Origin: Azadirachta indica
Taxonomy: Eukaryota > Streptophyta > Magnoliopsida > Sapindales > Meliaceae
Assembly: GCA_022749755.1 (NCBI GenBank)
Contig: CM040442.1
Span: 4,004,457-4,068,456 of the forward strand
DNA: 64,000 nucleotides
Direction of reading: 5' to 3'
Within the stretch, counting starts at the first letter, position 1. Each line of letters begins with the position of its first letter. The position numbers and the translations under genes were made by a program. Under the pieces are notes generated by a model. It was not told where the DNA came from. It ran no database searches and saw only the letters and a list, made by a program, of their open reading frames with translations. This document shows, piece by piece, positions 24,536-36,162 of the stretch.

Positions 24536-26604
24536 TCAATGCGCAAATGTTTCAATTTTCTTCATGAAATCTTTCTTCACCGTAAAACATAATTGGACCT
24601 TGTTCCCATTTGTATACTCAATCTTAACTTGATTTATGCAACGTTGCCAACACGAAATAGGAAGAGTTTTGCAGCAGCAAACAATTTCTCCTTCATAAAT
24701 CGGTTGCTTCTTGTATGAAAACTGAAATCAATACACATAAATAACAATTAATACCGCACATTGATTATAAACATATTGTAATTTGTAAGGAATGATTGAT
24801 ATATAAAATGAGTGACCTCTTCAGGATCATCACTCTACAATCCAACGACTGTAAAATTAGGAGAGACACTGACAAGGTTATTAGAGAACTTAAAAAAGAG
24901 GCTATACCTGAAAAATAAACTTATGGGAACCGAGGTGTATGGAAATTGTTTCCGCATGGGGTGAAATCCAGAGCAAGCCATCCAAAACTTCTGCAATAGC
25001 ATAACGTATAATTTTATCATTTATTGTATAATTCAGATGCTTGATATTTGATAATGGAGGAGGTAGGGTTTGCCTCAATTCTCTCTTAATAATCATGTCC
25101 TGAAATGGGGGATAAACGGAAAAAGGTTTCAGGATTCAGATTACGAATTTTTCTGATAAAGAAAGTTGGTAGGAAACAAATTAAGATATATTTATACCTC
25201 GCCAATCTCACTTTGCAAATTCATCGCTGTAGAAGGGCGATTGAACTTTGCTAGAAGTTCAATATATTTAGCAAACCATTGGGTGCCCATTTTTTGGGAG
25301 TCCAAACAGAGATCAGTTACCAAAATATTTTCTGGAGTACTTGAAGAGAATGAAATCATTTCACCTCCATACTTGAATGACGTTAAATTGGGAGCCTCGA
25401 TCTTGATTTCAGTTAACTTCGTACATCTACAGATTGACAATCTCTTGAGACGAAGACTTGAAATGAAAATTGCTTGTAACTTAATACACCGAGTAATGTT
25501 TAAATATTCCAGGGCTGGTAATTCTGAAACTTGGTTGTATAGCCATTCATCACTCAGCAGAAGGTAATATAATTTTAAGCTTTTCAGATTCTTACAAGCT
25601 GTTAGATTGAACTCACACTGTACACTTATATCAGAAAGTTCGATAAAATGAACATTCAACGCGTTGATCTGTACCTGTTCAAGTTGAGAACTGAACCCTA
25701 ACTTAATCGTATTGAGCTTACCCACATTGAATAACTCCAGAATTTTGAAACCTCTACAAGAAGACAATACTAATTCCTCAATCGAAGGACAACCACCAAG
25801 TAAATTTTCGACCGCATAATTTTCTGCGTACACATATTCTAGACACAGTTTTCTCAGAGAATTTAACTTTACATTACTCCTTAGTAACTCCAGTTTACAG
25901 CCGCTTAACTTCAGGATAACTATGGAATGTGCCTGGAAAATGTTTCCAGGCACATTGTACCATATACGAACCCAAGTTCCGAACTCAAATATCAGCTCTT
26001 TGACATTGCTATCAATTGCGTAACATGTACATCGATCAACGAATGACAGGAATTCTTTCTGATTTGATACTTCTACGTGAATCGATAATTTATCCGTACT
26101 TATTAAATCTTTCCGGCGTTTCTCCAGAATTTTTTCTAAACGTTCAAATAACTTCTTCTTTCTCCTCCGGACTCCTGAAGGTTTATCATCGCTCTGTTCC
26201 GGATTGGGATCCCACAAATCTAAGGTGAAGACTGATTCATCAAAGCTTAAAACTGGTAATGTATCCCATGCTTCCTTCCATTTCTTGGAAAGTAGAGAAG
26301 CATGAGCAGCTTCTTTGAATGGAAGGAATGACAAAATGTGCTGCAATATTGGTTCAGGCAACGCAGAAATTCTATCCACTTCACTTTCCTTCGTTGTATA
26401 ACATCTTCTGTAAATCATCACAAGCACAGCCCATAAACAATAAACTTGTATACAATTATATATATATAAATACAGATATGAAGTTTTTGAAGATGAAACA
26501 ATTTGGCTTTCAAGAAAAATTTACCTGAAGCAATCAAACAAGTGTTTCAGCTTCAGTCTGCATATTTGAAGGAGAGAGCTTAAATTTACAGGATTGCATT
26601 TCAT
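24536..26604 (-). CDS. F-box/LRR (FBD-like) protein, intact copy C
   Basis: Four exons, 26604-26525, 26407-25198, 25099-24908 and 24721-24536, fit in phase and give 555 residues. The upstream mini-exon supplies the start (MKCNPVNLSSLLQICRLK); the frame also has an internal methionine at 26427 inside the intron, which I reject. After DRISALPEPILQHILSFLPF (F-box) comes a charged insert with RRRKKK, then plant-type irregular LRRs (LRKLCLEYVYAENYAVENLL; LEYLNITRCIKLQAIFISSL), a segment with DGLLWISPHAET, and a C-terminal CCCKTLPISCWQRC motif. It is predicted to be a substrate adaptor in an SCF E3 ligase; the substrate is unknown. It is the only fully open member of the local cluster. Confidence 0.88.
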
Positions 26605-27330
26605 TGGGATGAAAAACTGAAAATATTATTAAGAATGATTAGTGAGAAAATTGAAGTTGAGAATCTATTTATTGTCTATTATTATCGACTTTATAGATTT
26701 ATATAAATTAAAAAAGAAAAGAAATAAATGATTCGAAGAGATTTATGCAATTAAGAATCGGGATTCTTGGATACCGAGTCAGTGATGAATGAGTCATCAA
26801 ATTAATTGATTTCCCCTCCATCAAAGGAATTTATTTATTTGATTCTTTGAATTCGGGATTTAAACTTACTTGAGATTTAAGATTCAATGCATATATGGTG
26901 AGACATTATAAAAGCATTTCCTTAATTTTTAATCTCAAAGTAAAATTTATGAAAGTACCAACTTCTCTTATCTATTTCGTAAAAAGTGCCAAGTATCATT
27001 AGTTTCCCCTCTAGTTTTATTATTATCAATTCTACCCCTCAAATTTGTAATAATAATTACATACCACTTCCACAATTAGTTTTATTCTTTAAAAGCACTG
27101 GCCGTTGAAAATTTTCTATACAATTTTCTTATTAATAATAACTTATAAACAAACATTCTCACCATAAATTAATGTGACCCCATTATATTATTGTTATATT
27201 ATGTAATATATTATTTTCTTTCACTTAGCTAAAAATTTGATTCCAAATTCATCGTAATTACCCAATTCTATCAAATCACTAAAGGGAGCATTTACAATTT
27301 TATAAAGATGGTGACTACAGGGCTTCAAGA
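26605..27330. other. Intergenic, no gene seen
   Basis: It holds the upstream region of F-box copy C, then AT-rich spacer without recognisable exons. Confidence 0.5.
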
Positions 27331-27630
27331 GAATTACTTTCTGAAATACATGCAAAACATTTTCTTTATTTTCTTCTATAAATATATGTATGTACATTAA
27401 TGGCTTTTAACTCAAAATATTTAGATAAGAATTCAATCACCTCTTATTCCATCGTATTACACTATTTAAATTATGAATTTATTACAGAATTACTTTCTGA
27501 AATACATGTAAAACATTTCTTTTTTTTTCTTTTATAAATATATGTATGTGTATTAATGACTTTTAACTCAAAGTATTTAGATAAGAATTCAATCATCTCT
27601 TCTTCCATCCTATTACACTATCTAAATTAA
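27331..27630. repeat. Tandem direct duplication, period 156 bp
   Basis: The segment starting GAATTACTTTCTGAAATACA at 27331 recurs at 27487 with few differences and runs through TAAATATATGTATGT and TTAGATAAGAATTCAATCA to ACTATNTAAATT. Two copies only, non-coding. Confidence 0.9.
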
Positions 27631-28171
27631 AATTCAAAAGGCTATCATTACATTACAACAAAAACTCAGTAGCCACTACAGCTTAATCTCATTAATTAAA
27701 TCATGATTCTTACAAGTAGTCTCACCACTAACCACTCCCGACTTTGCTTGTTATATATATTTGTTTCATTTAACTCCATTTTTCAACTTCCTGCAATGAT
27801 TTCAATGCTAAAAAATTTAAGGTAACTTTTCCTTCTTGTAACTTATAAGAGAACACATTATTTTCAAAGCACATTGAATCATAATCTTCCCATTGACATT
27901 TAATATAGAATTTAATAGTTAGTGTCATTATCTATTACTACCATACTTTTTATTGAAAATGGTGATATATTATTATCATAAAGGATAACGTCAATTGATA
28001 CAAACTTGTAAACTCTTTTAAAAATTCTCACAAAAATATATTTGTCTTTATCAAAATAGAGAGTGAATTATATGTGTCTATAAGAGAGACAAAAACAATC
28101 GATAGTATCCGCCTGTGCAGTATTATATTTCCAATTCTTATGCATTTACAAATCCCACTTTAATTACTTAT
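27631..28171. other. Intergenic, no gene seen
   Basis: AT-rich spacer; no coding pattern recognised. Confidence 0.5.
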
Positions 28172-28598
28172 TAGGGTTGAGCAAAAATGTCTAACCGAAT
28201 CAAACTGTTCAGTTTAATTTTAAAATGAGTTCGGTTTAACTTTCGATTCTTAACCTATCGGTTGGATTTGGTTTGGGTTTGAATAAAACCAAACCCAAAC
28301 TAAAATTGATATAAAATTTTATTTAAACTCTTAATTTTTATTAAAATTACAAATAAAATAAAATATATATTTTATTTACATAAATACACATAAAAATAGG
28401 GGAATTATTATATATTTTTAAATTATTTTTTTTTTGTAATTTTAATATAAATTAGGGATTTAAATAAAATATTTCAAAATTCTTGAAACCAAACTTGAAA
28501 TCAAATTAGTTTGATTTGATTCGATTATACAATTTAAGTATTTCAAGTTTGGTTCAGTTTTTATGAAAACCGAATCGAACCGAATTTGCCTACTCCTA
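28172..28598. mobile_element. hAT-like miniature element (MITE) 1
   Basis: It begins TAGGGTTGAGCAAA and ends TTTGCCTACTCCTA, imperfect inverted ends of the TAGGGGTGGGCAAA type common in plant non-autonomous hAT elements. The interior near each end is rich in CCGAAC/GGTTTGG words. Flanks TTACTTAT and TTAGCTAT match at 6 of 8 positions, consistent with a decayed 8-bp target duplication. There is no coding capacity. Confidence 0.6.
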
Positions 28599-29583
28599 TT
28601 AGCTATACACGTAGTCATATATGCAGCATACAACAAGAAACACGTAATCTTATTGTTATGTTGCTGCCAAAGAAACCCACTCTATGTCTAGTTTTCTTCT
28701 ATATATATGTAAGTATAGTAACCTAATGTGAAATTTTTTTGGATTCACTAAACTTTTCTCAATGAGCGTTTCCCTAAAAAACTTTCTTATCTTCCCTTCA
28801 ACAAAATTCGCATATTTTTTCTTCTCAAACAACATAAAGAATAACAACTAGCAATAATAAAGAAGAGTCATCTGGTGTTACTTATAAATAATGCTTATCT
28901 TGTAGTGTTTCAAGATTAGAAAACAGGTTCATGAATTATGATGAAAGATTCAATAAATGATTTCTAAAAGGCATATGGTTGATCCTAAAGCTTTTTAGCA
29001 TGATAGGGATTTGTTAGTCATGCAAGCAAGGAGTACAAAAATAAAAATACTCAAAGAATCACTTCTAATTCTTAAAAGTGATAAGTTCAAATTGTTTATC
29101 TCTCACCTTCTTTTCACTAATAGTATTATGTCCTTCTAAATATGGAAATGTTTCTAAGTTCATATTTAGTTAAAGTACTTGAAATATCTTGCAAATTTTC
29201 TAGCTTAAAAGTCATGTTTAAGAACTCCATCAATTACCATGTAAGACAAAGCTGAAGATTCAACCAGTCTCCAAAAATGGTTATGATCTTGGTAAGTGTT
29301 TATTGAGTACCTTAGCTTGCCTCCGAAGGTCAATTTCAAGGCATGTTTACTTTAAGAACCCATTCATAAAGATTGGAAAGTAGACAAGAGGTTGTGGTTA
29401 GAGAAAGACTTACCTTTCTAAACTAGGGAAATATAATCTAAGCTTGATAAAAACTCAAGTTCAGGTTGGGCTTGCAAAAACCCGATTTGAACCTGAATTT
29501 TATTTGTTAGAAATTGAGTTTGGCCTGAATTTGGTTTCTATTTTTGGGCTGAGTCAAAACCTGACTTAGATCAAGCTAAGCTT
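28599..29583. other. Gene-poor DNA with an extra copy of part of the downstream repeat
   Basis: No gene is seen. The stretch 29235-29440, with GATTCAACCAGTCTCCAAAA and ATGGTTATGATCTTGGTAAG, is a diverged third copy of a segment found in both large repeat units (29990 and 33235). Confidence 0.55.
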
Positions 29584-30794
29584 TATATCTAGGCTTTTAA
29601 AAGTTTACAATAATATTTAAAAATGTTAATTTTTTTGTTTTTAAGTTGGATTTTGACCCAGCCTAATCCAACTCAAATTCATATAATTTAAAGCCCGATT
29701 CGACTTGGATTTGACTCGGACTTGATCTCAATCCTAGCTTGATCTAAACTTTGATAAAAAAATCCAAGCCCGAGTTCATCAACATTTAGAGAAAGGTTAA
29801 ACCAAGTCCTAAAATTCGAGTTTAACTTAACCAGACCAGGCTGGGCCGAAGTTTTTTTGCCAAGTATAATTAAAATTTTTACAATTAGTTCTATTAAACT
29901 TGTCTTAATTCTTATCTCTTGTCCCTAGATTTCTAATAAAGCGTCAACTATGTTTGGAAACACTTAAGAGTTTTCTTTATGAATTAAGATGCAAGACAAA
30001 GAAAGATTCAATCAGCCTCCAAAAATGGTTATGATCTTGGTAAATGGTTGGTTAAGTACCTTGGCTTGCTTCTTAGGTCAATTTTAAGGCATGTTTACTT
30101 TAGGTGCCTATTCACAAAGATTGGAAAGTAAAAAAGAGGTTGATGTTTAGAGAAAGGCTTGCCTTTCTAAACTAGGGAGATTCAATTTTTTACAATTAAT
30201 TATATCAAATTTGCCATTAATTCTTATATCTCTTCCCTAGATTTCTGAAAAAGTGAAAACTATGTTGGAGACACATAAGAGTTTTCTTCAAGGAGTTGAA
30301 AAAAGAACTTGATAAGGTGAAAAGTAGTTTCTTTATGAAAAAGAAGCAGCAAAGTGGGTAATTTAATTGCAAAAAATTTAACTTTATTTGAGAAATAGTT
30401 TCCAATGTTTCCTCAAGGTTAATTCTTTATGACAAAATTTTACTAGAAGCAAATATGAACTTAATAGCAATAGAAGAACTCAAATGGCATAATAGTAGGC
30501 TATTAGTTACAATCCACCAAGATTCATTTCTCAAGGGAGTAGGATCTTTCTTAATTGTTCAAAGTTGATAATCAAAGATGGAGCAAAAATAAAGGTTATA
30601 TATGTGTCTTTTCTTATTTATGACAATTGGCAACTAGAAATTATTTAATTCTTCTCTACCTAACTATAGACAACTAACGATTAATATATTTCCACTAATT
30701 TCAAAACTAAAAGCAAAAAAGAAAAAGGAGTTTTAAGTGTAGAACAAGAATTGATTTGTATTAAATATAACACAAATGCAAGTTTACCTATTTC

Positions 30795-31190
30795 TTAAGG
30801 GTGTATGATATAGTCATTTCTGCAGTTAGACTTTGTATCCTTGAAAAAGAAATTCATGGATCTTCTATGTCTATATCCTCAGCAAAACTTTTTTTAAGCA
30901 ATTTTAATATCCTATCTTCTACTTCATCCATTTTCTTATAGTCAGAGGCTTCTACATCGAAAGCAATTTTCAGATAATGTCAATGCATTGGCTCTCTTTT
31001 TATTATCTACAAATATAAGTTAGATAATCGCTCAGTAAACTATAATCAAGAAAAAAAAATTGTTTTAAACGAGAACTTTCCCAAACACCTTTGAATTCCT
31101 TAAGATGAATATGTCCTTATGCGCATTTTTCAACTTAGTCTTAGTAAGATATAATTCAACTATTTTTCCAATAGCTGACCTAATCTACAA
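30795..31190 (-). pseudogene. MscS-like (MSL1-type) channel pseudo-exons, unit 1
   Basis: Two exon-like stretches follow acceptor-like TTGTAG sites on the minus strand. The first (about 31189-31078) reads AIGKIVELYLTKTKLKNAHK, then DIFILRNSKVFGKVL. This has the pattern of the MscS beta domain, V-x-E-x-G-L-T-x-T ... PNS. The second (about 31000-30795) reads KIAFDVEASDYKKMDEVEDR, continues ILKLLKKSFAEDIDIEDP, meets an in-frame TGA, then ISFSRIQSLTAE. This fits the following MscS C-terminal segment of plant MSL1. The frame between them is broken. MSL1 is a mitochondrial mechanosensitive channel. No pore-helix exon is visible, so this is a relic. Confidence 0.5.
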
Positions 31191-32024
31191 TAAGAAATAG
31201 AAGATGATGCGCAGATACAAATTTAAACATTAATACTACAGTAGCATCAAAAGCAAAATTGACAAATAACATAAATAAATTAGTAAACATGTCATTGGAG
31301 CTCTTTTTCCAAATGCATGTGTATAAAATAATTTAATTTTAAAAGGGTAAATACTATACCAAAAAAATAGACCAAATATGCCTTGGAGAGACAACAACCC
31401 TAGCTAGAATGGGAAAAATAAGCAATATCATTTGCTCTCCAACTAAAACCCACGACCAAAAAAAGAGACTTATAATTAAAATAAGGTGGCCAAACAAATC
31501 TAACTAGATATTTTACAAAGCTTTTGAATAGAGTTTATGGACACATGTGACAAAAATGAAAACTACTTTAATTGATCTAGGTACTTTCTTCTTTTTTTTA
31601 TTATTATTTGTGTGTGATGTGAGTTTATCTAGAAAAAAAAAATGCTACAAAAGATCATGAGCTATTTGTATAAGATATCAAAATGATACTGTTTGTAAGA
31701 CTCTACACGTCTTAGACACAGTGAATGAAGTTGAATGCAACATTATCATAATTAAAAAAAGATGCAAATATAAGAACTAAAGGATTCAAAATGAAAGATA
31801 TGTTGATTTTCAATTAGTTGTATTCTCATTTTACAAATCAGTCCAAACTTTCTCAGGGAAACCAAAAAGTTAGGCTGTTCATTAAAAATAACATATTTGT
31901 AATATTCTAACATACAATGATATACTCTTCGATGGTTGATGGAGTAAACAAGCGATAAATTTTATACCTCATATTTTTTGGGATGCCTTATAAGATAAGG
32001 ACCAAAGTTGTAACTACAAAAGAA

Positions 32025-32448
32025 TAGGGGTAGGGCAAAATTGCCCAACCGAATGAAGCTGAAGTGTTTGATTTGGTTCAATTTAAAAATGAGGTTGGTT
32101 TAATTTCAGTTTCAAAGAAATTGGTTTGGTTTAGGTCTGGTTGAAATCAAAATTGAATGTCAAATTTTATTTAAGCCTTTATTTTTATTAAAATTATAAA
32201 TAAAATAAAATATTTATAATTATTTACATAAATTCACATAAAAATAAAGGTAGTTATTATAATATTTAAATTTTTTTTTATAATTTCTTTATAAATTAGA
32301 GAGATGAAAATATCCTAAAATGTTTATAATTGAACCGAATTGAAATAAATTAATTTGGCTCGGTTTAGGTCAGTTCCACAGTATATCTATTCAGGGTTCG
32401 GTTTGATTTTTAGAAAAACCAAATCGAACTCGAAATTGCCTACCTTTA
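32025..32448. mobile_element. hAT-like miniature element (MITE) 2, in unit 1
   Basis: Ends TAGGGGTAGGGCAAA and GAAATTGCCTACCTTTA; interior with GGTTTGGTTTAGG and AACCAAATCG words. The same element sits at the same place in unit 2, so it was present before the duplication. The left flank here, CAAAAGAA, and the right flank in unit 2, CGAAAGAA, preserve a likely 8-bp target duplication. Confidence 0.6.
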
Positions 32449-34024
32449 CGAAAAAATACATTACCTACAATTAAGTTACAAACTAGGTTATATTTAGAGA
32501 AATTTGATGTTGAATAACAAATATTCACATCTTAGACCACCCACAACGAGTGGGAGAATAGGCAACTGCCCTTCTGTCATACATAACAGTATAATTATGA
32601 GCATAGCAACACCATAAAACCAAAGAGATTCTTGTTTGGCTTCACTATGGACAAAATCTTCAATTATAGAATAACAATCAATGTAATCAATGTAATCAAT
32701 GATTCATACAAGTTTTTAAATAACTCTGTTGATAATAGACTGCCATTGAAGTTTAGAATATTTATTAGATAAAACAGTTAACATAATATAAATATAACTA
32801 AAAGTAACTCTTGGAAATATTATATCTGGGCTTTTAAAGTCTAGAATAATATTTTAAAATATTAATTTTTTTTGTTTTCGAGCTGAGTTTTGACCCAGCT
32901 TGATTTGACTCAAATTCATATAATTTAAAGCTTGATTCGATTCGGATTTGACTCGACTTCAGTTTTGACCCCGGCCCGGTCCAGACTTTCGTAAAAAAAT
33001 CTGAGCTCGGGTTAATCTATATGTAGGGACGATTAAACCCGACCCTAAAATTTGAGTTTAACTCGAACTAGGCTAGGCCTAAGTTTTTTTGCTAAGTATA
33101 ATTCAATATTTTATAATAAGTTCTATTAAACTTACCAATGATTCTTATCTCTCTTTTCTAGATTTCTAATAGAGCGGTAACTATGTTTGGAAATACTGAA
33201 GAGTTTTCTCCATTAATTAACATGCAATACAAAGAAAGATTCAATCAACCTCCAAAAATGATTATGATCTTGGTAAGTGGTTTATTAAGGACCTTGGCTT
33301 GCCTTCAAGGGTCAATTTCGAGGCATCTTTACTTTAGGTACCAATTCACAAAAATTGGAAAGTAAAAAAGAGGCTAATAGTTGGAGAAAGGCTTACCTTT
33401 CTAAACTCATGAGATTTAATCTTTTACAATTAATTCTATCAAACTTGTCATTGACTTTTATCTTTCTCCCTTACATTTTTGAAAAAGTGGTAATTATGTT
33501 AGAGACACATAAGAGTTTTTTTTAAGGAGTTGAAAAAGGAACTTGATAAGCTGAAAAATAATTTCTCTATCAACATGACAAGAAAGTCACAAAGTGGGTA
33601 ATTTAATTGCAAGAAATCTAGCTTTACTTAAGAAATGGTTTTTAGTGTTTTCCCAAGGTTAATTCCTTATGGCAAAATGTTACTAGAAGTAAATATGAAC
33701 TCAATAGCAATGGAAAAACTCAAATGCCCTAATAGTAGGCTATTAGTTGTAGTCCAACAATATTTATTTTTTAAGGGAATAAGATCCTTTTTAATTGTCT
33801 AAAGTTGATAACAAAAGATAGAAAAAAAAAAATAGAGGTTGTAGATGTGTCCTTTCTTATCCATGACAATTGGCAACCAAAAATTATTTAATTCTTTTGT
33901 GCCTAACAATAGATAACTAGTGGTTAATATATTTCCACTAATTTCAAAATTAAAAAAAATGGAAAAAGAAGTTTTTAAGTGCATAACAAGAATTAATTTA
34001 TATCAAATATAACACAAATGCAAG

Positions 34025-34430
34025 TTTACCTATTTCTTGAGGGTGCATGATACAATCACTTCTGCGGTCATACCTTGGATCCTTGAAAAAGAAATTCATG
34101 GATCTTCTGCGCCCATATCCTCAGCAAGCCTGTCTTTAAGCAACCTTAATATCCTATCTTCTATTTCATCCACTTTCTTATAGTCAAAAACTTCTACATC
34201 GAAAGCAATTTTCAAAGAATGTCAATGCATTAGCTCTCTTTTTGTTGCCTACAAATAGAAGTTAGATAATTTCTTAGTAAACTATAATTATGAAAAAAAA
34301 TTGTTTTAAACGAGGACCTTTTCAAACATCTTTGAATTTCTTAAGATGAATATATCCACATGTGCAATCTTCAACTTAGTCTTAGTAAGTCATAATTCAA
34401 TTACTTTTCCAATAACTGACTCAATCTACA
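34025..34430 (-). pseudogene. MscS-like (MSL1-type) channel pseudo-exons, unit 2
   Basis: This is the paralogue of the pseudo-exons in unit 1. Stretch one reads SVIGKVIEL, stop, LTKTKLKIAHVDIFILRNSK. Stretch two reads KIAFDVEVFDYKKVDEIEDR, then ILRLLKDRLAEDMGAEDP, TGA, ISFSRIQGMTAEVIVSCTLK. Both units share the same TGA, where the family would carry a residue before I/L-S-R, so the stop predates the duplication. The extra TGA in stretch one is specific to unit 2. Confidence 0.5.
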
Positions 34431-34848
34431 ATAAGAAATAGAAGACGATGCAGATACAGTATAAACATTAATACTACAGTAACATCAAAAGTAAAATTAA
34501 CATAAATAAATTAGCAAATATATCATTGGACACGTCTTAGACACAGTGAATAAAGTCGAATATAGTATTATCATAATTAAGAAAAGATACAAATACAAAA
34601 CTAAAGAATTCAAAATGAAAGATATGTTGATTTTCAATTAGTTGCATTCTCATTTCCTAAATGAGTCCAAATTTTCTCTAGGGAACCAAAAAGTTGGGCT
34701 GTCCATTAAAAATAACACATTTGTAATATTCTAACATACAATGATATATTCTCCGATGGCTAATGAAATAAACGAGTGATAAATTTCATACATCATATTC
34801 TTTAACATGCCTTATGAGATAAGAACCAAAGTTGTAACTGCAAGAAAA

Positions 34849-35324
34849 TAGGGCTAGGCAAAAATTCTTAACCTAACCAAACTGAACTAAATTAAACCGA
34901 AGTATTTGTTTCGATTCGATTCAGTTCAATTAAAAAATAAGATTGATTTAAGTTCGATTCCGAAGAAATTGATTTGGTTTAGGTTTGGTTAAAATCAAAA
35001 TCAAATGTAAAATTTGATTTAAGCCTTATTTTTATTAAAATTATAAATAAAATAAAATATTTATAATTATTTATATAAATTCGCATAAAAAATGGAGGTA
35101 GTTATTATAATATTTAAATTTTTTTATAAATGAGAGATTTCGATGAAAATATCCTAAAATGCTTAGAATTTTATCCAAAATTGAACTTGAAACTAATCTC
35201 AAAACTGAACCAAAACCGAATTGAACTAATTTGGTTTGATTAATATCAGTTTTACAGTATATCTATTTACGGTTCGATTTGATTTTTAGAAAAACCAAAT
35301 TGAGCTCGAAATTGCAAACTCTTA
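34849..35324. mobile_element. hAT-like miniature element (MITE) 3, in unit 2
   Basis: Orthologous in position to element 2 of unit 1. It starts TAGGGCTAGGCAAAA and ends near TTGCAAACTCTTA. Slightly longer and more diverged than its partner. Confidence 0.55.
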
Positions 35325-35423
35325 CGAAAGAATGCAGTTTCTACAATTAAGTTATAAACTAGATTTTTAATAAGAGAAATGTGATGTTTGATAACAAATA
35401 CTCACATCCTATATCACCCACAA

Positions 35424-35886
35424 TTAGGAGTGGCCAGAAATACAAAATCGAACAGGATCAAATTGAAATCAGTCCAAAATCGACGAATTCAGTTTGGTAT
35501 TTTATACAATTTAGTTCGGTTCGGTTTCAGTTCTTAAAATAAAATCGCAAAATTTTTGGTCCAGTTTCAATTTTGGTTCAAAAAATCTGAATAAGACCAA
35601 ATTTATTATTTTTTAATAATTTGGCATGTAAACGATGTCGTTTTATTGTGTTTGCATAAAATGACGTCGTTTGACAAATTGAAAATTTTTTAAAAAATAA
35701 AAAATCAAACCGATCTAAAAACCGAACCAATTAGTCCGATTTTAATCCGATTCTGTTATACAATCAGTTTAGTGCGGTCCATTTCTTTCATCCTAGTTGG
35801 TCCAGCTCGGTTTTAAAATTTTAAGATCTGAAATTTTTTGTTCTGGTCTAATTTTTTAAAAATTCGAACTGAACCATGCCCACTCT
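35424..35886. mobile_element. hAT-like miniature element (MITE) 4 with target-site duplication
   Basis: It starts TTAGGAGTGGCCAGAA and ends CCATGCCCACTCT, imperfect inverted ends. It is flanked by ACCCACAA (35416-35423) and ACTCACAA (35887-35894). Unit 1 has a single ACCCACAA followed directly by CGAGTGGGAGAA (32539-32558), so the insertion happened in unit 2 after the duplication. About 463 bp, no coding capacity. Confidence 0.8.
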
Positions 35887-36162
35887 ACTCACAACGAGTG
35901 GGAGAATAGGCGGCTACTCCTCTATCATATATAACAGTATAATTATGAGCTTAATAATCACCATGAAACCAAAAAGATTCTTGTTTGGTTCCACTTTAGA
36001 CAAAATCTTTAATTATAAAATGACAGTGAATGTAATCAATGATCCAAATAAGGTTTTAAGTAACTCTATTGATGATAGGCTGCCACTGAAGTTTAGAAAT
36101 ATTTATTAGATAAAACAATTAACATAACATAAATATAACTAAAAGTAACTCTAGAAAATATA

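Larger units (their letters stand above)
29584..32822. repeat. Large tandem duplication, unit 1 (about 3.24 kb)
   Basis: Unit 1 begins TATATCTAGGCTTTTAAAAG and ends at AACTCTTGGAAATAT, where unit 2 starts at once with TATATCTGGGCTTTTAAAG. The order of landmarks is the same in both units: the GACCCAGC-rich stretch, the AAAATGGTTATGATCTTGGT segment, MscS-like pseudo-exons, a MITE with ACCGAA words, the ACCCACAACGAGTGGGAGAA site and a final TTTATTAGATAAAACA segment. Unit 1 alone holds 31300-31705. It has no intact gene. Confidence 0.88.
32823..36162. repeat. Large tandem duplication, unit 2 (about 3.34 kb)
   Basis: Direct copy of 29584-32822, head to tail and without spacer, ending near CTAGAAAATATAG. 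It differs from unit 1 by many point changes, lacks the 406-bp segment (junction at 34530/34531) and carries one extra miniature element (35424-35886). No intact gene is seen. Confidence 0.88.

Noticed and set aside
26412..26427. Methionine upstream of the F-box of copy C as start codon
   Set aside because: It lies in the end of an intron; a mini-exon at 26604-26525 joins in phase to the acceptor at 26408 and gives a better start.
29240..30160. Coding exon around ATGGTTATGATCTTGGTAAG
   Set aside because: It has a good-looking donor and three copies, but none has an open frame beyond about 20 codons and no acceptor partner is evident.
28172..35886. LTR retrotransposons in the 28-36 kb region
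   Set aside because: No long terminal repeats with TG..CA ends, primer-binding site or gag/pol frames; the repeats are a tandem segmental duplication and miniature elements.
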